A DNA stretch of 64,000 nucleotides from Stromatinia cepivora (GCA_014898415.1 RCTD01000032.1:62001-126000), one strand, 5' to 3'; shown: positions 36,362 to 49,898, numbered from the stretch's first letter. The notes: generated from the letters alone by a model not told the origin. Numbers and translations are program-made.

Positions 36362-38037
36362 TGTCACGAGATACACGTGATCGCGTACGATCGGGCTAGT
36401 ACGGTACTAAGCTCCGAGCCGATCATATATATAGTTTTGTAGTATATTCTTTTTAGCTTTGTAGCTTTTAATTTTAAGGTTGATCTTTAAATGTTTGTTG
36501 AATTCGTTATATTATTAAAAGTTCTTCCAAATAAGAAATAGAATAATATATACTTATACTCATACATACTCCGTTTGCTCCTATTCTAGATATATATTTA
36601 TATTTATTCACTTGTATATAGATCTTCTTAATATTATTTGAAGGTATTATCTTTTTTTTTATCTTTAATTTCTAAGCTATGGATTACGATTCGATAAACT
36701 TTGCGATTGTAGAACTTTGTGACGAAGTGATTTATCAGCAGAATGAAATCTCGTTTTTATGTTTTTTGATTCTTGAATATACTTCTGTTGTTTATATTCC
36801 TTCTTATTTGAAACCCTCTCTCCCTAATCTTGAAAAATTCAGTAATAGCTTTCAAAAGTTCGATATCTGGCTTCCTTCGATTCGAGCGAAATTACAAATA
36901 GACAATATTGCGATCGGCAATTCTATAGTTCAATTTTACTATGTTTATTTTAATCTCGAATCTCATATACAAGCTATAGTACTATTTCAGTTTTCTTCTC
37001 TTGATCAAAACATTCCTTTAGATTATACAACAATCCTGAATCAACTCATATACATTTACAACAATCCGAATAAAGTTCAAGAAGCCGAAAATAAGCTATT
37101 CATTCTCAAACAAAGAACCGATTCTTTATATACCTATATTACAAAATTCGAAAGGACCCTTTACGAAGCCAAAGGTCAGAATTGATCCGATTCGAATAAA
37201 ATCTCAACCTTTCACAATGAATTCAATATTACTCTTAGAAATTATCTTTCTCAACAATTTTCTCTTCCTTATTTTTATCCCGATTTTGTTTAGATCATAT
37301 AACAACTAGTTATTCGTATAATGAATGAATTCCCTATATCATTTTACTTTAATGAACCTAGAATTCTATATATATTGTAGAATCCATTCCACTTTCGAAA
37401 CCACAATCCAATGGATATTAGTAACCTTAATATCATTGATGCCTTTAACCCTTTTGATGCCCAATCAAATAAACCCGATTGTATTTTGATTCTATTTTGC
37501 ATATAAATATTCGAGTTTTCCTCTTCTGAAAGAATTTTTTTGTATAAGCAAAATAAATATATACAATATAAAAGTAACTCTTATTGAATACAAACCTATC
37601 CATTAGACCTATATCAAGGAGTCCGAGATCAATAAGAGTCTGTTCTGGTTATTATATTGATTACTGAACCCGAAAACAACGATGATGAAGATCTAGAAGA
37701 GATGATCAATAATTAATATTTTGAAGATCGCTTAGAGAAGGTATATAATACAATGGATGTATATTCGTTAACTGTAATGCAATCCGTATATCAGGAATTT
37801 TTATCAAAAGAAGATTAGTGATCATTTTGTATTTAAATCATTCATTTAAAGTAAATTCGAAGCGAACTCTTCAGAAGAGGGGGGTAGTGTTACAAGATAT
37901 ATATGATCGCATACGATCGGGCTAGTACAATACTAAGCTCCGAGTCGATCATATATATAGCTTCGTAATACACTCTCTTTAGCTTTGTAGCTTTTAATTC
38001 TAAGGTTGATCTCTAAACGCTCGTTGGGTTCGTCACA
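36362..38037 (+). mobile_element. Non-autonomous gag-only LTR element inserted in the Gypsy RT
   Basis: 150-bp LTRs (36362-36511 and 37888-38037) are flanked by a perfect TAATA target duplication (36357-36361 and 38038-38042). A purine tract, AGAAGAGGGGGGTAG, directly precedes the 3' LTR. The 1.38-kb interior holds one gag-like frame from 36679 and no sign of protease, RT, RNase H or integrase. The second Gypsy copy (near 46550) provides the uninterrupted target site. The layout resembles the plant TR-GAG elements, which must be mobilised by enzymes from another element. Confidence 0.85.
36679..37185 (+). pseudogene. Gag-like protein of the non-autonomous element
   Basis: 168 codons from ATG to a TGA, with the segments FDIWLPSIRAKLQID, FYYVYFNLESHIQAIV and YIYNNPNKVQEAENKL. 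These match the retrotransposon gag domain layout of fungal Ty3-type elements. The frame continues past the TGA with further stops (TAG, TAA) where Gln or Trp codons would be expected, so the original protein was longer; an acidic stretch (EPENNDDEDLEEM) lies near 37660-37700. No zinc knuckle is visible. Best preserved frame in the AT-rich block. Confidence 0.75.
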
Positions 38038-39955
38038 TAATATACTTTTTAATAATTTTTAATTATTCTAGAGATATCTTATAAAGCAGATTATATTATA
38101 AAAATTTTTCTCCTTTGTTTTTTAATATGATTTTATAATTATAAGATCAGTTAAAAGATAAAATATTTGATTTATATTTGAAAAAAACTCGATAATATTA
38201 TCGATATTTAAATAGTATTTCAGATTCTAAATTGATTTCAATTAATACTTGATTGAATTTCTTTTAAATTTTTGTATTTTTGAATTCGATTAAGATAATT
38301 AATATTCTCTTTTTTATATATCATTTGTTTTATCGAAAATCTATTATATTGTCAAATTTTTTCAAAATAATAATAAAGAATTCAGTTTGTTTATCTCTTT
38401 TATATTCTAATTAGAACTTATCAGATTTGAATATATATAAATCGAGGATTTCGAATGATATAAAAAAAGCATTTGTAGATCTATAATAATAATATAATTG
38501 ATTGAAAAGGAAATAAATTAAACTTAAAGAAAATCAAGGCTTCTTTTTCTTCAATAAAAATCTATATTATATTTATATTTGAAGGTTTTTGTTATACATT
38601 ATTAATTACGATTAATCTATTTAATTATAAATCTTTTCGATTCTAATATTCTTTAAATTGGTTATTTTGTCGATCAATATTTTGTTGGATTAATCGATTG
38701 ATTTTCCGTTTATAAAGGGATAATTGGATAATAAATAAATTATTCGAATAAAAAATAATACAGAATCCTTTTTAAGCTATTCAAAACATCGATTGAAATA
38801 ATCAAACTTCGCTCGAATCTCTAATAATCAAAATCTATCTAAAATAATATTATAATTCTTTAATTTAATAATAAAAAAAAGAATAAAGAATTATTTATAA
38901 TTATCGATTATTAAATTAAGGAATATAAAATAGGTAATAATATAATCTTATATATTATTATATCTTTTGATTTCAATTAAAACTTTAAACAACATAATTC
39001 TTGATTTAAATATAGGAAATAAATAAATAAAAAGTATAATATTGATAAATATAATTATTCTTCGAAAAATTATAAAAAAAAAACTTCTTCTTTTATAAGT
39101 TTTATTAAATTAAGAAATCTTATATTCTGTATAATATTTAAAATAGAAATAGAATCTAAATATTTAATTTTAAACGCTTTTCTTTTTCTAAATAGATATT
39201 CTATATAATTTCAATTATAACTTCTAAATTGAAATCTTCCTCAATATCTTAATATTCTTCAAATTCTTTTACTTCTTTTTGTACTATCTTGATTTTATTG
39301 AAATTATCAATATAAAGTATTGGTATATATATTATCCTAAAAAAAAAAGATAACGAATATTTGAAATTCGAATAATTATTGAATACAATGGAATCTATAT
39401 ATCCGGAAGGAGTATTTCGGAATAAAAATGGTTTCAGGAATATAGAAATTCCAAAATTGGAATTGTTAAAATTCTGAAAGAATTGTAAGGGATTTGTAGT
39501 AATCATTAATTTGTAAGTAATTATAAGGGTATTTTGTTTAATATAATATTAGTTTTATTTTTATAATGAAACTTTATTTTAATTTATTTTAATAAATATA
39601 TTTATAAATTCTTTTATAATCTTATAATTCTTAATAAATATTATTATCATTTGTAAAAAAAAATCGGAAATCTTTTATTCAAAATTTCTAAATAGGATTT
39701 TATTATCAATGATCTTTATTTGGATAATAAATAATCTAAACTTTTTATATTATTCTAAGAAGTTGTTATATCAAATTATATTAAGTATAATTTATATTTT
39801 ATATTAAGAATAAGTATTATCAATTTCAATTAGGTTTTAATAGATTATTATAAATTGTTCGATCAATTCGAATATAATGAATCGAAATATTTATATATAA
39901 AAAGTATAATAATATATTTATACTTTCAATTCTATTTGATCAATTATATATATAT

Positions 39956-40249
39956 TGTGAAAGAGGTAGGTCGAGATATGTGCGTCCCGATAGCACGCTG
40001 CAAGGGGAAATGGGAATTGGAATTGATCAGATTATATTGTAGAGGCTTCAAGTAGTAAAACTAGTAGGTTTTAGATAATAATTTGGGTTATACACAAATA
40101 TGGTACAAAAAAACTAATGGAAAGACGATTGATTTTTTGTCAAGGAAAGGAAAATAGAGCCCTCTCTTATATTTAACTACGAAGAGTCATGTGACCATAT
40201 GACTACGAACTAGCTACGCATTAGGCCTTGATATCCCAACTTTCTCACA
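39956..40249. repeat. Solo LTR inserted in the Gypsy element (294 bp)
   Basis: TGTGAAAGAGG...CTTTCTCACA with ATAT on both sides. The matching region of the second Gypsy copy (48507-48540) lacks it, giving an empty site consistent with a 4-bp duplication. It is markedly less AT-rich than its surroundings. Confidence 0.75.
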
Positions 40250-41172
40250 ATATAATATTATATTTCATTTTTAAATAATATAGTATATAATTCGAATCGT
40301 TTTATAATCAATAATTACTATAAATCAACTTTAGATTCAATATCATTATTAAATTTAATAATAAGATTTATAGATTTTGATATATATATCCCAATACAAA
40401 CTATAATTAATACAGAAATATAATCTAAATTGATTAGATCAACTTTTTGAATAAAAGAACCCCTGATTATTATATAAATCATCATTTCTTAAAGGAAAAG
40501 AAGAAATATCAAAGGGTTCTAGATAATCAAATCGTTTAATCAAAGTTTTCTTTCTCTGATCTTGGGATCTTCGGATTTGTTTAAATAAAGATCCTTAATT
40601 CTCAATTAAAAGAATAAAAAGAATTCCAAATACTATTATTGATCTAGATATCTATATTAATATTATTTGAAGCTCAAAAGAAGATTGTATTATTACAAAA
40701 TTCATTATCATTATAACTTTTAATTATCGATTCTCCTCTTTCAAATTTATAACCATTATATAAAGATCTTGTAATTATAATAATAAATCAAAAAAAGCAA
40801 TTGAATCATTAAAAACATCGATTTTATATACTGAAATTTTCTTTTTATCAATCTTCTTTCTTCTAATAATAATATTATCCAAATCTATATTCTTATTTTC
40901 TTCGAAGGATTATTGAAATAATTAAAAAGAAGGAAAAGATTCCTCAGAATAAATTTTCAAAAATTCGGAATATACAAAAAATGGAATTCGTTGTATTATA
41001 AAAGTGGTAATATATTTCTAAAAAGATTTATATCTTCATCGATTAAATCAAAATAAATCTTCTTTCTTTAAATATAACATTCATAAAGATTCATTTAAGA
41101 AGGTATTATTAATATAAGATATTATTTGGAAAATCATTAAATAACCGGATATTTGTAATAAATTATAAATAA

Positions 41173-41454
41173 TATAATATACAAGAGCTATAATAAAACT
41201 AAATAAATAAGATCAATGATATTCCTTAAAATCTACAATTGAAGAATTATAGCTTATAAAGAGCAATTAAATATATATATACAAATACTCATTCGTAAAC
41301 TACAGAATTATACATATATATTATTAAGATCACCATTTTACCATACTGAATCGTATAAATCATAATATATATATACAGACGATCAACTCATCAATTGATA
41401 TAGGAGATAAGAGGTATCACATGATTAGCCTCCCGTGGTTCACGATTCGTGACA
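41173..41454 (-). repeat. Gypsy LTR, right copy
   Basis: Begins TATAATATACAAGAGC (mutated) and ends CCCGTGGTTCACGATTCGTGACA (unmutated). Its outer end is preserved. Confidence 0.85.
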
Positions 41455-41981
41455 ATAAAGAAATGAGATTATACAATATTCAAAATAATCATTATATAAA
41501 ATCTTGGAAAATCAATAATAGAATACTTAAATATTATAATCACCAAACTTTATTATTTTCAAAAAGATTTATCAAAAGAATTTCAAATAATTATATATAT
41601 TCAAAAAAGATATTTGATATATATAATTAAATATATTATCAATTTTTAAAATCTATAATCAGATTTATCAAAGATCTATAAAGTTCTATTTTTATATATA
41701 AAAAATTATATTTAAACGAAAACAAAATATTTTATATAGATCAAATGTATAATCAAAAGAACCTTAAAAACAATTATAAATACAAATCTAATCAATAATT
41801 CTTTATTCGATCCAAAAAAATTAAAAGATATTTTATTTATAAAAAAAACTATCAATTAAATAAACATATAGAAATTGAACAAATTGAATCGAAATACAAA
41901 TATAAAGAATTATTTAAAGATAATAATAAAGAATTCGGATTATATTTCGAATAATATATTATCGATTATAAAGGAACTTTA

Positions 41982-42260
41982 TTGAATATTGATATTGATA
42001 AAGAATTTATAATATATATTCAAAATAATTCAAAAGAGAATATAAAAGATAATGATTCAGAATATATTTGGATTTTATTTTATAGATTAATTAATGGAAA
42101 AGAGATTGTAATAAATCTATTTAATAAAATAATAATATATATTTTGATTGAATTTGTTAATGAATTAATCAATAAAATCAAAGAATATAAAGTTTTCTTT
42201 TCAAAATATAATAATAAAGAATTTCAGAATATCATTATCAATATAGAAGCATTTCAATAA
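41982..42260 (+). pseudogene. Copia polyprotein remnant upstream of integrase
   Basis: 92 codons containing YIWILFYRLINGKEIVINLF and KVFFSKYNNKEF. It lies upstream of and collinear with the integrase remnant. I assign it to the Copia polyprotein by position only. Confidence 0.4.
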
Positions 42261-42689
42261 TCTATAATAGAATTCAAACAATATCAAATATATTAAAAGG
42301 ATATCAAAAATACTAAATTGAATATAAACAAAATAGGAATCGCAAAAATGATATTCGAAATCGGAAAAACTAAATCAATCGAATCAATCCAATTGAATCT
42401 ACCCTTAAGATCTATTGAATTCTATATTATAAAATCAGAAATATTATTCTTATTATCATTATAAAATATAAATCGATTTAAAGTATATTATAATAATATC
42501 ATCGATATATTTGTATTATCAATTACAAAATATTCTTATATTCGCAAATTAAAATATACAATATTATTCTGAAATATAAAGATCCAATAATTTATACAAA
42601 TATTTATCAATATAAATAATTATTATTTAATCAAATCAGAAATACAAATATTATATCATTATTTCGATTATTTATTCACAAATAGATTT

Positions 42690-43230
42690 TATCGAATTCT
42701 TTGATATACAGATTATATAAATATTATTCAAAAAGATCTCGAAAAACTTATAAAATTCTATAAATATTATCAGAAATATAGAAGATCCCTAAACAGATTC
42801 AAATTCAATTTTTGCAACGATATCGAATTCAATTATTCAATTATAATTGATATTATATATATTAATAATAAATCAATATTATATATTATCAATAAAGAAA
42901 TCAGAATTCAACCAATATAATAACTTGATAATATCAATACAAAATATATATAGAATAATTTAAAAATATATTGAATAAATTTATATTTAAATTTATTAAA
43001 TTATATTATTTATAATATTGAAAAGAACTTTGTGAATAAAGAATTCAAATAATATATTGAAATAATAATAATCATTATAAAAAACATATTTATCGAAATA
43101 TATTAATCGATCAGGATAATCGAATATTATTATCAAATTATTCAGTATATATATAATATCATTAAAAAAGAATTCAAGAATATTAAAATAACGAAAGAAT
43201 CAGTATTACAAATAGCAATAAAAATAATCA
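42690..43230 (+). pseudogene. Copia integrase core remnant
   Basis: Plus-strand translation with stops gives KFYKYYQKYRRSLNRF, then FNYSIIIDIIYINNKSILY, EKNFVNKEFK and EIY*SI. These match the CHHCQ...DDIxFNYSIxVDxxYIxGKPVLH...GKNFxSKEFKxY...EAHxSI order of fungal Copia integrases. Catalytic Asp of the first motif is kept; intervening Gln codons are stops. Confidence 0.75.
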
Positions 43231-44054
43231 ATGATATTATTAACTTTAATAGAATTATATTTATCCTTTTAATATTTAAAATATATTTATAAATATACGA
43301 ATTCGATTTATCGATATTTAATATTCAATAATGATTCAATATAATCAAGAAAATAAATAACAAAATTAAAAAACTCTAAATTGAAAAACAAATAATAAAT
43401 ATATTGAATCAAAAGAATAATTCAAATACAATTCTAATTTATAAGTTATTAATTAATTCAATGATATAAATATAGAAAAAAAGAAACAATTGAATTGCTG
43501 AATAGATAAGATCATTTGTATTATTACAAATCGAAAATGAAATCTATATAATTCAATTATTAAATAGATCTACAATCTTTTAATCTATAATAATGAAGTT
43601 TTATATAATCAAAATAATAATATTAATAGAATTTATTATATAAATAAAATCTATTGTAATAGAACAAATCCCTTAGGAAATATCTTTAAAGGATTTCGAA
43701 ATTGTTTCTTAAAAGAAATTTAAAATTATTTTAAAAAATATAATAAAAGTTAATTCTGGCATTCTTTAAGTAGTTATTCTATTAATAAGAATATTATATA
43801 ATATAATCAATATAATATTGATCGAAATTATAGTAATATATTTTATTGAAAATATAATAAAAATATTAAATATAATTATCTACTTTTAAAACAATGAAAA
43901 GAAAAATATTATTAATATCTTCAACAAAAACTTATTAATATTTGATATATCTCAAAATCTATTGATTCATAAAGAATCAAAAAAAAAGATTAATAATTTA
44001 ATAGAAAATGATATATTCGAAATCATATAACAAACAAATATATCAAAAGGTATA

Positions 44055-44363
44055 TATCACGGGATAGTATGATTACAGAGCACTTTCAGGGATCGGGGAA
44101 TAGATAGTACACGTGATTGGTAGAGTAAAAGAATTGAATGACTTACCCTTGATTATATGAATCAAGAGCTATATATATAGAACAAATGAATGATTATCTA
44201 ATCGATATACACCTTAATTAGACTAGATCTTTGTTTATTAGTATATCAGGATCACTTTATCAAATGGTAGATTAATAAGGGCTAGTAGATCCTTCATTCC
44301 GATTGGAAAGCATACGCTTTGATCCTTCATAAGATACAGGGGATCACAGGGCTTTCCGTGACA
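44055..44363. repeat. Solo LTR (309 bp) with GTATA target duplication
   Basis: TATCACGGG...TTTCCGTGACA flanked by GTATA at 44050-44054 and 44364-44368. It splits the Copia RT between FEI and the FKSKFIDKIK segment. Confidence 0.88.
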
Positions 44364-44368
44364 GTATA

Positions 44369-45100
44369 TAAATATTCAAATCAAAATTCATTGATAAAAT
44401 CAAAAACGAAGATAATAAAAAGACATTCCCAAAATCAAGACCCACAACCCAAATACAAAACAATACAGAAAAGAGAACAACATTAATATAATCATTTATA
44501 ATTCAATAAATAAATCAATATTTGATATTAAGTATTATAATTATTTTATAATCAATTATATAGACAAATTTATATATTAAAGATATTATTCAGATTTATA
44601 TATAAACAATATCCAATCTAATACAATTATTTTATATTCTATTATCTAAAAAAATAGAATTCCCAAAAGGAATATTATTATAAATAATCAAACCATTATA
44701 TAATATATTAAAAATCGAAAACTATTGATTCAATATTTATTACAACCATTACCTCATTATATTCCAAATAACCCAATCAATCTACAACCCCTATCCAATA
44801 TATACCAAACAAAAAAATGAAGTATTTGGATTAATAAAATTTTAAATAAATAATGTAATTATTATAATTAATAAAATATTTACAAATAGAAAACCAAAAA
44901 AATTTGAAAATATAAAGTTTCTTATAAAAAATCGAGAAACTTTATTATCCGAAAACCCTCTCAAATTCAATAAAACTATTATTATTTAAACAAACAATAG
45001 CTTTATTTATATCAATCAAAAAAAGCAATATATAAATCTACAATTTATCAAAACACAATTAATCGATATTCATAATACAAAAAACAAAATTCGAAAAAAT
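44369..45100 (+). pseudogene. Copia reverse transcriptase remnant
   Basis: Directly after the solo LTR the frame reads IFKSKFIDKIK, then KSRPTTQ, and a stop-interrupted SFIIQ*INQYLIL. This matches RIFxSRFxDEIK...KSRLVVQAYND...SPTIQRxSQRLIL of fungal Copia RTs. Confidence 0.7.
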
Positions 45101-45463
45101 ACAATTTCAAAGGATCAATATATTGCTTAATATATAAAAGGAATTTATATTTCGATAATATATTAATCAAAAATATTATTCATTTTTTCTTTTGTTGTTC
45201 AGATTATGAATCCTCAAAAAGAAGATATGAAATTAATGAATAAAACAATTCAATAACAAATAAACAATTCAACCAAAAGATTGAAATTCATATTATTCGA
45301 TCTCGATTTGTTGAAATTAGTAGTATTTATAGATACATTATTCATTAACAATCGAAATTTATTTTTACAAATCGAATATATTATTATATTAATGAATAAA
45401 AATAATAAAACAAATTTAATTCATTAATCATTCATCAAATACAAAAGGATTATTAAAAGTATA

Positions 45464-45815
45464 TTGATATCAAAACTTTACAGTATAATCTTAAGATTTG
45501 ACATTAATATAATATTTAAAAATATTATCGAAAATATACTATTAAAACAGAAAGTATTATTAATCATATATATAGATTCGAAATCGTTTTACAATTGTCT
45601 TACAAAACTAAATTCAATTCAAAAGAAAAGATTGATGATCGATCTAATGGCTTTATAATAATCATATAAATAGAAGAAAATAATGAAAATTAAATAAATT
45701 AATAAAGAATTTAACTCTATTGATACAATAACAAAAACAAAACTATATTAAACTCTTAGAAATCTTATAGAAAATAATATAATCAAAATCAAGATTATAA
45801 AATAAATAAAAAAAT
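45464..45815 (+). pseudogene. Copia RNase H remnant
   Basis: IYIDSKSFYNCLTKLNSIQKKRLMIDLMAL followed by stops and then NSIDTITKTK parallels TDSxSLYDCLVKLxTTxEKRLMIDLMALRQSYERRE...NPADAMTKAK, the usual end of fungal Copia polyproteins. Confidence 0.8.
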
Positions 45816-46104
45816 CAGAATATAATAAAAAGAAAATAAAATAAATATAAAGACTAAAAAACAAATACAATATAAAAACTATTACAGATATATATTCAAT
45901 TTATCAGATATATATTCAATTTATCAGATATATAATTATTTCATATATAAATTGATTCAAACAAAAAAACAAAACGAAAATTAGATTAGAAAGAATACTT
46001 ACTTATCAGATATATATATTCCTGAAATATACAATACTTCAATTTTAAAAGAAGTTATTAATATCGAAATATGAATTATATATATAATAAAGATAATAAG
46101 GATG

Positions 46105-46413
46105 TATCACGGGATAGTATGATTACACAGCACTTTCAGGGATCGGGGAATAGGTGGTACACGTGATTGGTAGAGTAAGAGAATTGAATGACTTGTCTTT
46201 GATTATATGAATCAAGAGTTGTATATATAGAACAAATGAGTGGTTATTTAGCCGATATGCATCTTAATTAGACTAGATCTTTGTTTATTAGTATATCAGG
46301 ATCATCTTATCGCTTGATGGATTGATAAGGGCTAGTAGATCCTTCATTCCGATTGGAAAGCATACGCTTTGATCCTTCATAAGATACAGGGGATTGCGGG
46401 GCTTTCCGTGACA
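46105..46413. repeat. Solo LTR (309 bp) without target duplication
   Basis: Same family and length as 44055-44363. The left flank (GGATG, Copia 3' region) and right flank (TCTTT, Gypsy RT) do not match. Confidence 0.88.
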
Positions 46414-46421
46414 TCTTTATA

Positions 46422-46574
46422 TATCAAAGAATTCAATAATTTAAAGTTTATATAGAATTTCAAATTATTATTGGGTTTTTTAACAAATAGAATAGATGCA
46501 ATATAAGGGACTTGATTGAATTTAATGAAACCTTTGCTGAAATTATTTATAATATATTTTTTGACGATTTCCAA
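46422..46574 (-). pseudogene. Gypsy RT N-terminal block of the second copy
   Basis: An uninterrupted frame covers the first conserved RT block. It is cut by the solo LTR immediately after SLIYKD, where the palm domain should continue. Confidence 0.75.
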
Positions 46575-49445
46575 TTGTTCTAAAAATATCTTATAAAATA
46601 GATTATAATATAAAATTTATTCTCTTTTACTTTTCAATATAATTTTATAATTATAAAATCGATTAAAAGGCAAAATATTTAATTTATATTTAGAAAAGAT
46701 TCGATGGTATTATCGATATTCAAATAATATTTCGGGTTTTGAATCGATTTCGGCTAATACTTGATCGAATTTCTTTCGAACTTTTGTATTTTTAAATTTG
46801 GTTAAAACAATCAATACTTTCTTTTCTGTATATTATTTATTTCATTAGAAGTTTATTATATTATTGAATTTTTTCAAAATAATAATAAAAAATTCAATTT
46901 GTTTATCTCTTTTATATTCTAATTAAAACTTATTGGGTTTAAGTATATATAAATCAAGGATTTCGGGCGATATATAGGGGAAGCATTTATAAATCTACAA
47001 TAGTAATATAATTGATTAGGAAAAAAATGGATTGAATTTGAAAGGAATCGGAGTTTCTTCTTTTTCAATAAAAATCTATATTACATTTATATTTAAAGAT
47101 TTTTATTATATATTATCAATTATGATTGATTTATTCAATTGTGAATCTTTTCGATTCTAATATTCTTCGAGTTGGTTATTTTGTTGATCAATATTTTGTT
47201 GGATTAATTGATCGATCTTTTGTTTGTAAAGGGATAATTGGGTAATAAGGATATTATTCGAATAGAAAATGATATAAAATTTCTTTTTAAGCTATTCGAG
47301 ATATTGATTGAAATAATCGAACTTCGCTTGAGTTTTTGATAATCAAAGTCTATTTAAAATAATATTATAATTTCTTAATTCAATAATAAAAAAAGGGACA
47401 AAAGATTATTCATAATTATCAATTATTAAATTAAGGAATATAAAATAAATAATAATATAGCCTTGTATATTATTATACCCTTTAATTTCAATTGAAATTT
47501 CAAATAGTATAATTCTTGATTTAAATATAGGAAATAAATAATTAAGGAATATAATATTAATAAAAACGAATCCATTTACTTTAGAATCAATAAATACTCT
47601 TGATCGATAAATATAATCATTTTTTGAAAGATTATAGGGAAAGATAAATGCTTCTCCTTTTATAAACTTTGATAAATCAAAAAATCTTATATTCTGTATA
47701 GCATTTAGAATAAAAACAGAGTTTAAATGTTTGGTTTTAAATATTTTTCTTTTTCTAAATGGGTATTCTGTATAACTTCAATTATAGTTTTTAAATTGAA
47801 ATCTTCTTTAATATCCCGATATTCTTCGAATTCTTCTGTTTTTTCTTATACTGTTTCGATTTTATTGAGGTTATTGATATAAGATATCGATGTATATGCT
47901 GTTTTAGGAGAGGGAGAGAATAATGAGTATTTGAAATTCGAATAGTTATTGGGTATAATGGAGTCGATATATCCAGAAGGGGTATTCTAGGGTAGAAACG
48001 ATTTCGGGAATATGGAGGTTCCAAAATTGAAGTTGTTAAAACTCCGAAAGGATTATAAGGGGTTCGTAGTAATTATTGATTTACAAATAACTACAGAGGC
48101 TTTTCATTTAATGTAATATCAATTTCGTTTTTGTAATGAAACTTCATTTTGATTTACTTTAATAAATATATTCATAAATTCTTTTATAATTTTGCAATTT
48201 TTAATAGATATTATTATTATTTATAAAAGAAAATCGGAAATCTTTTATTCGAAATTCTTAAATAAAACCTTATCATTGATAATCTCCATTTGGATAACAA
48301 ATAATTTGAATTTCCTATATTATTTTAGGAAATTATTATATCGAATTGTATTAAATATAATCTATATTTTGTATTAAAAATAAATATTATCGATTTCGAT
48401 CAGATTCTAATAGATCGCTACAAATTGTTTAATCAATTTGAGTATTGTAAATTGGAGTATTTGTATATAAAGAATATAACAATATATTTGTACTTTCGAT
48501 TCGATTTGATCAATTATATATATACAATATTATATTTCATTTTTAAATAATATAATATATAATTCGAATTGTTTTATAATTAATAATTACTATAAACTAA
48601 TTTTAAATTCAATATTATCGTTAAGTTTAGTAATAAGATTTATAGATTTTGATATATATATATTTCATTGCGAATTATAATTAACACAGAAATACAATCT
48701 TGATTGGTTAGATCAACTTTTTGAATAAAGGAATCCCTAATTATTAAATAGATCATTATTTCTTGAAGGGGAAAAAGAATTATTGGAGAGCCCCAGATGA
48801 TCAGATTGTCTAATCAAAGTTTTCTTTCTCTAATTTCGGGATCTTCGAATTTGCTTGAATGAAGATTTTTGGGTTTCGATTAAAAGAATAAAAAAAATCC
48901 CAGATATTATTATTGATCTAAATACCTGTATAGATATTACTTAGAATTCAAAAGAAGGTTATATTATTGTAAAGCTTATTATTATTATAACTTTCAATTA
49001 TCGATTCTCTTTTTTCAAATTTATAATCATTATATAGAAATCTTATAATTGTAATAGTGATTCAGAAAAAACAATTGAATTGTTAAAAACATCGATTTTA
49101 TATATTGGAATCTTTTTTTTACTAATCTTCTTTCTTCTAATAATAACGTTATCCAATTTTATATTCATATTTTCTTCGAAAAGTTGTTGAAATAATTGAG
49201 GAGAAGAAAAGGGTTCCTCAGAATATATTTTCGAAAATTCGAAATATACAGAAAAAAGAGTTCGTTGTATTATGAAAATGATAATATATTTCTAAAAGGA
49301 TTTATCTTTGTCGATTAAATCGGAATAGATTTTCTTTCTTTAGATATAATATTTATAAAAGTTCATCTAAGAAGATATTATTAAAATGAGATATTATTTG
49401 GGAGGCCATTAGATGGCCGGATACTTGTAAATAAATTATAAATAA

Positions 49446-49727
49446 TGTAACATATAAAAGTTATAATAAAACTAAATAAATAGAATCAATTATGTTCCTT
49501 AAAATCTACAATTGAAGAATTATGGCTTGTAAGAAGCGATTAGATATATATACACAAATATCTATTTGTAGGTTGTAAGATTATATGTATACATTATTAA
49601 AGTTATCATTTTATTATATTAAATCGTATGATTCGTAACGTATACATACGGATGATCAGCTCATAAATTAATGTGGGAGATAAGGGGTATCACGTGGTTA
49701 GCCTCCTGTGGTTCACGATTCGTGACA
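49446..49727 (-). repeat. Gypsy LTR of the truncated copy
   Basis: 282 bp, same length as 41173-41454. It ends with an unmutated GGTTCACGATTCGTGACA at the outer side. Confidence 0.83.
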
Positions 49728-49898
49728 TATACAGTTGTCCCGACAATATATTATAATTTTTAAAATGTATTTTAAAAAATAAAAAGCTTATTTACTATAA
49801 TAAAAAACATTAATTTAAAAAATTTAAACTTTATAAACAAATTAATTGATAATTTTATTAATCGTTTAAAAACAAATTCAATTTTAGAAAAGAAATAT

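Larger units (their letters stand above)
33251..41454 (-). mobile_element. Complete but inactivated Ty3/Gypsy retrotransposon
   Basis: LTRs lie at 33251-33528 and 41173-41454 with a perfect 5-bp target duplication ATAAA (33246-33250 and 41455-41459). On the minus strand the remnants run 5' to 3' from gag-side sequence through RT to integrase. The RT holds a YFNDILIYF box at about 35937-35970, where YLDD is usual. The integrase zinc-finger region is at 34763-35023 (LLFYNNRL...ISKTYLLLS). It is interrupted by the gag-only element at 36362-38037 and a solo LTR at 39956-40249; without them it would be about 6.2 kb. No coding potential remains. Confidence 0.85.
46414..49727 (-). mobile_element. 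Truncated second Gypsy copy
   Basis: Runs from its 5' LTR (49446-49727, minus strand) through sequence collinear with 38040-41454 of the first copy. It stops in the RT N terminus at 46414, where the solo LTR begins. The RT part reads NNFSKGFIKF...ASILFVKKPNNNLKFYINFKLLN, matching the KGFIRPSxSPxxAPxLFVKKxDGxLRxCVDYRxLN block. The 3' half and 3' LTR are missing. Confidence 0.8.

Noticed and set aside
44055..46413. The two 309-bp LTRs as ends of one 2.4-kb element
   Set aside because: The left one has its own GTATA duplication and Copia coding sequence continues across it, so each is a solo LTR.
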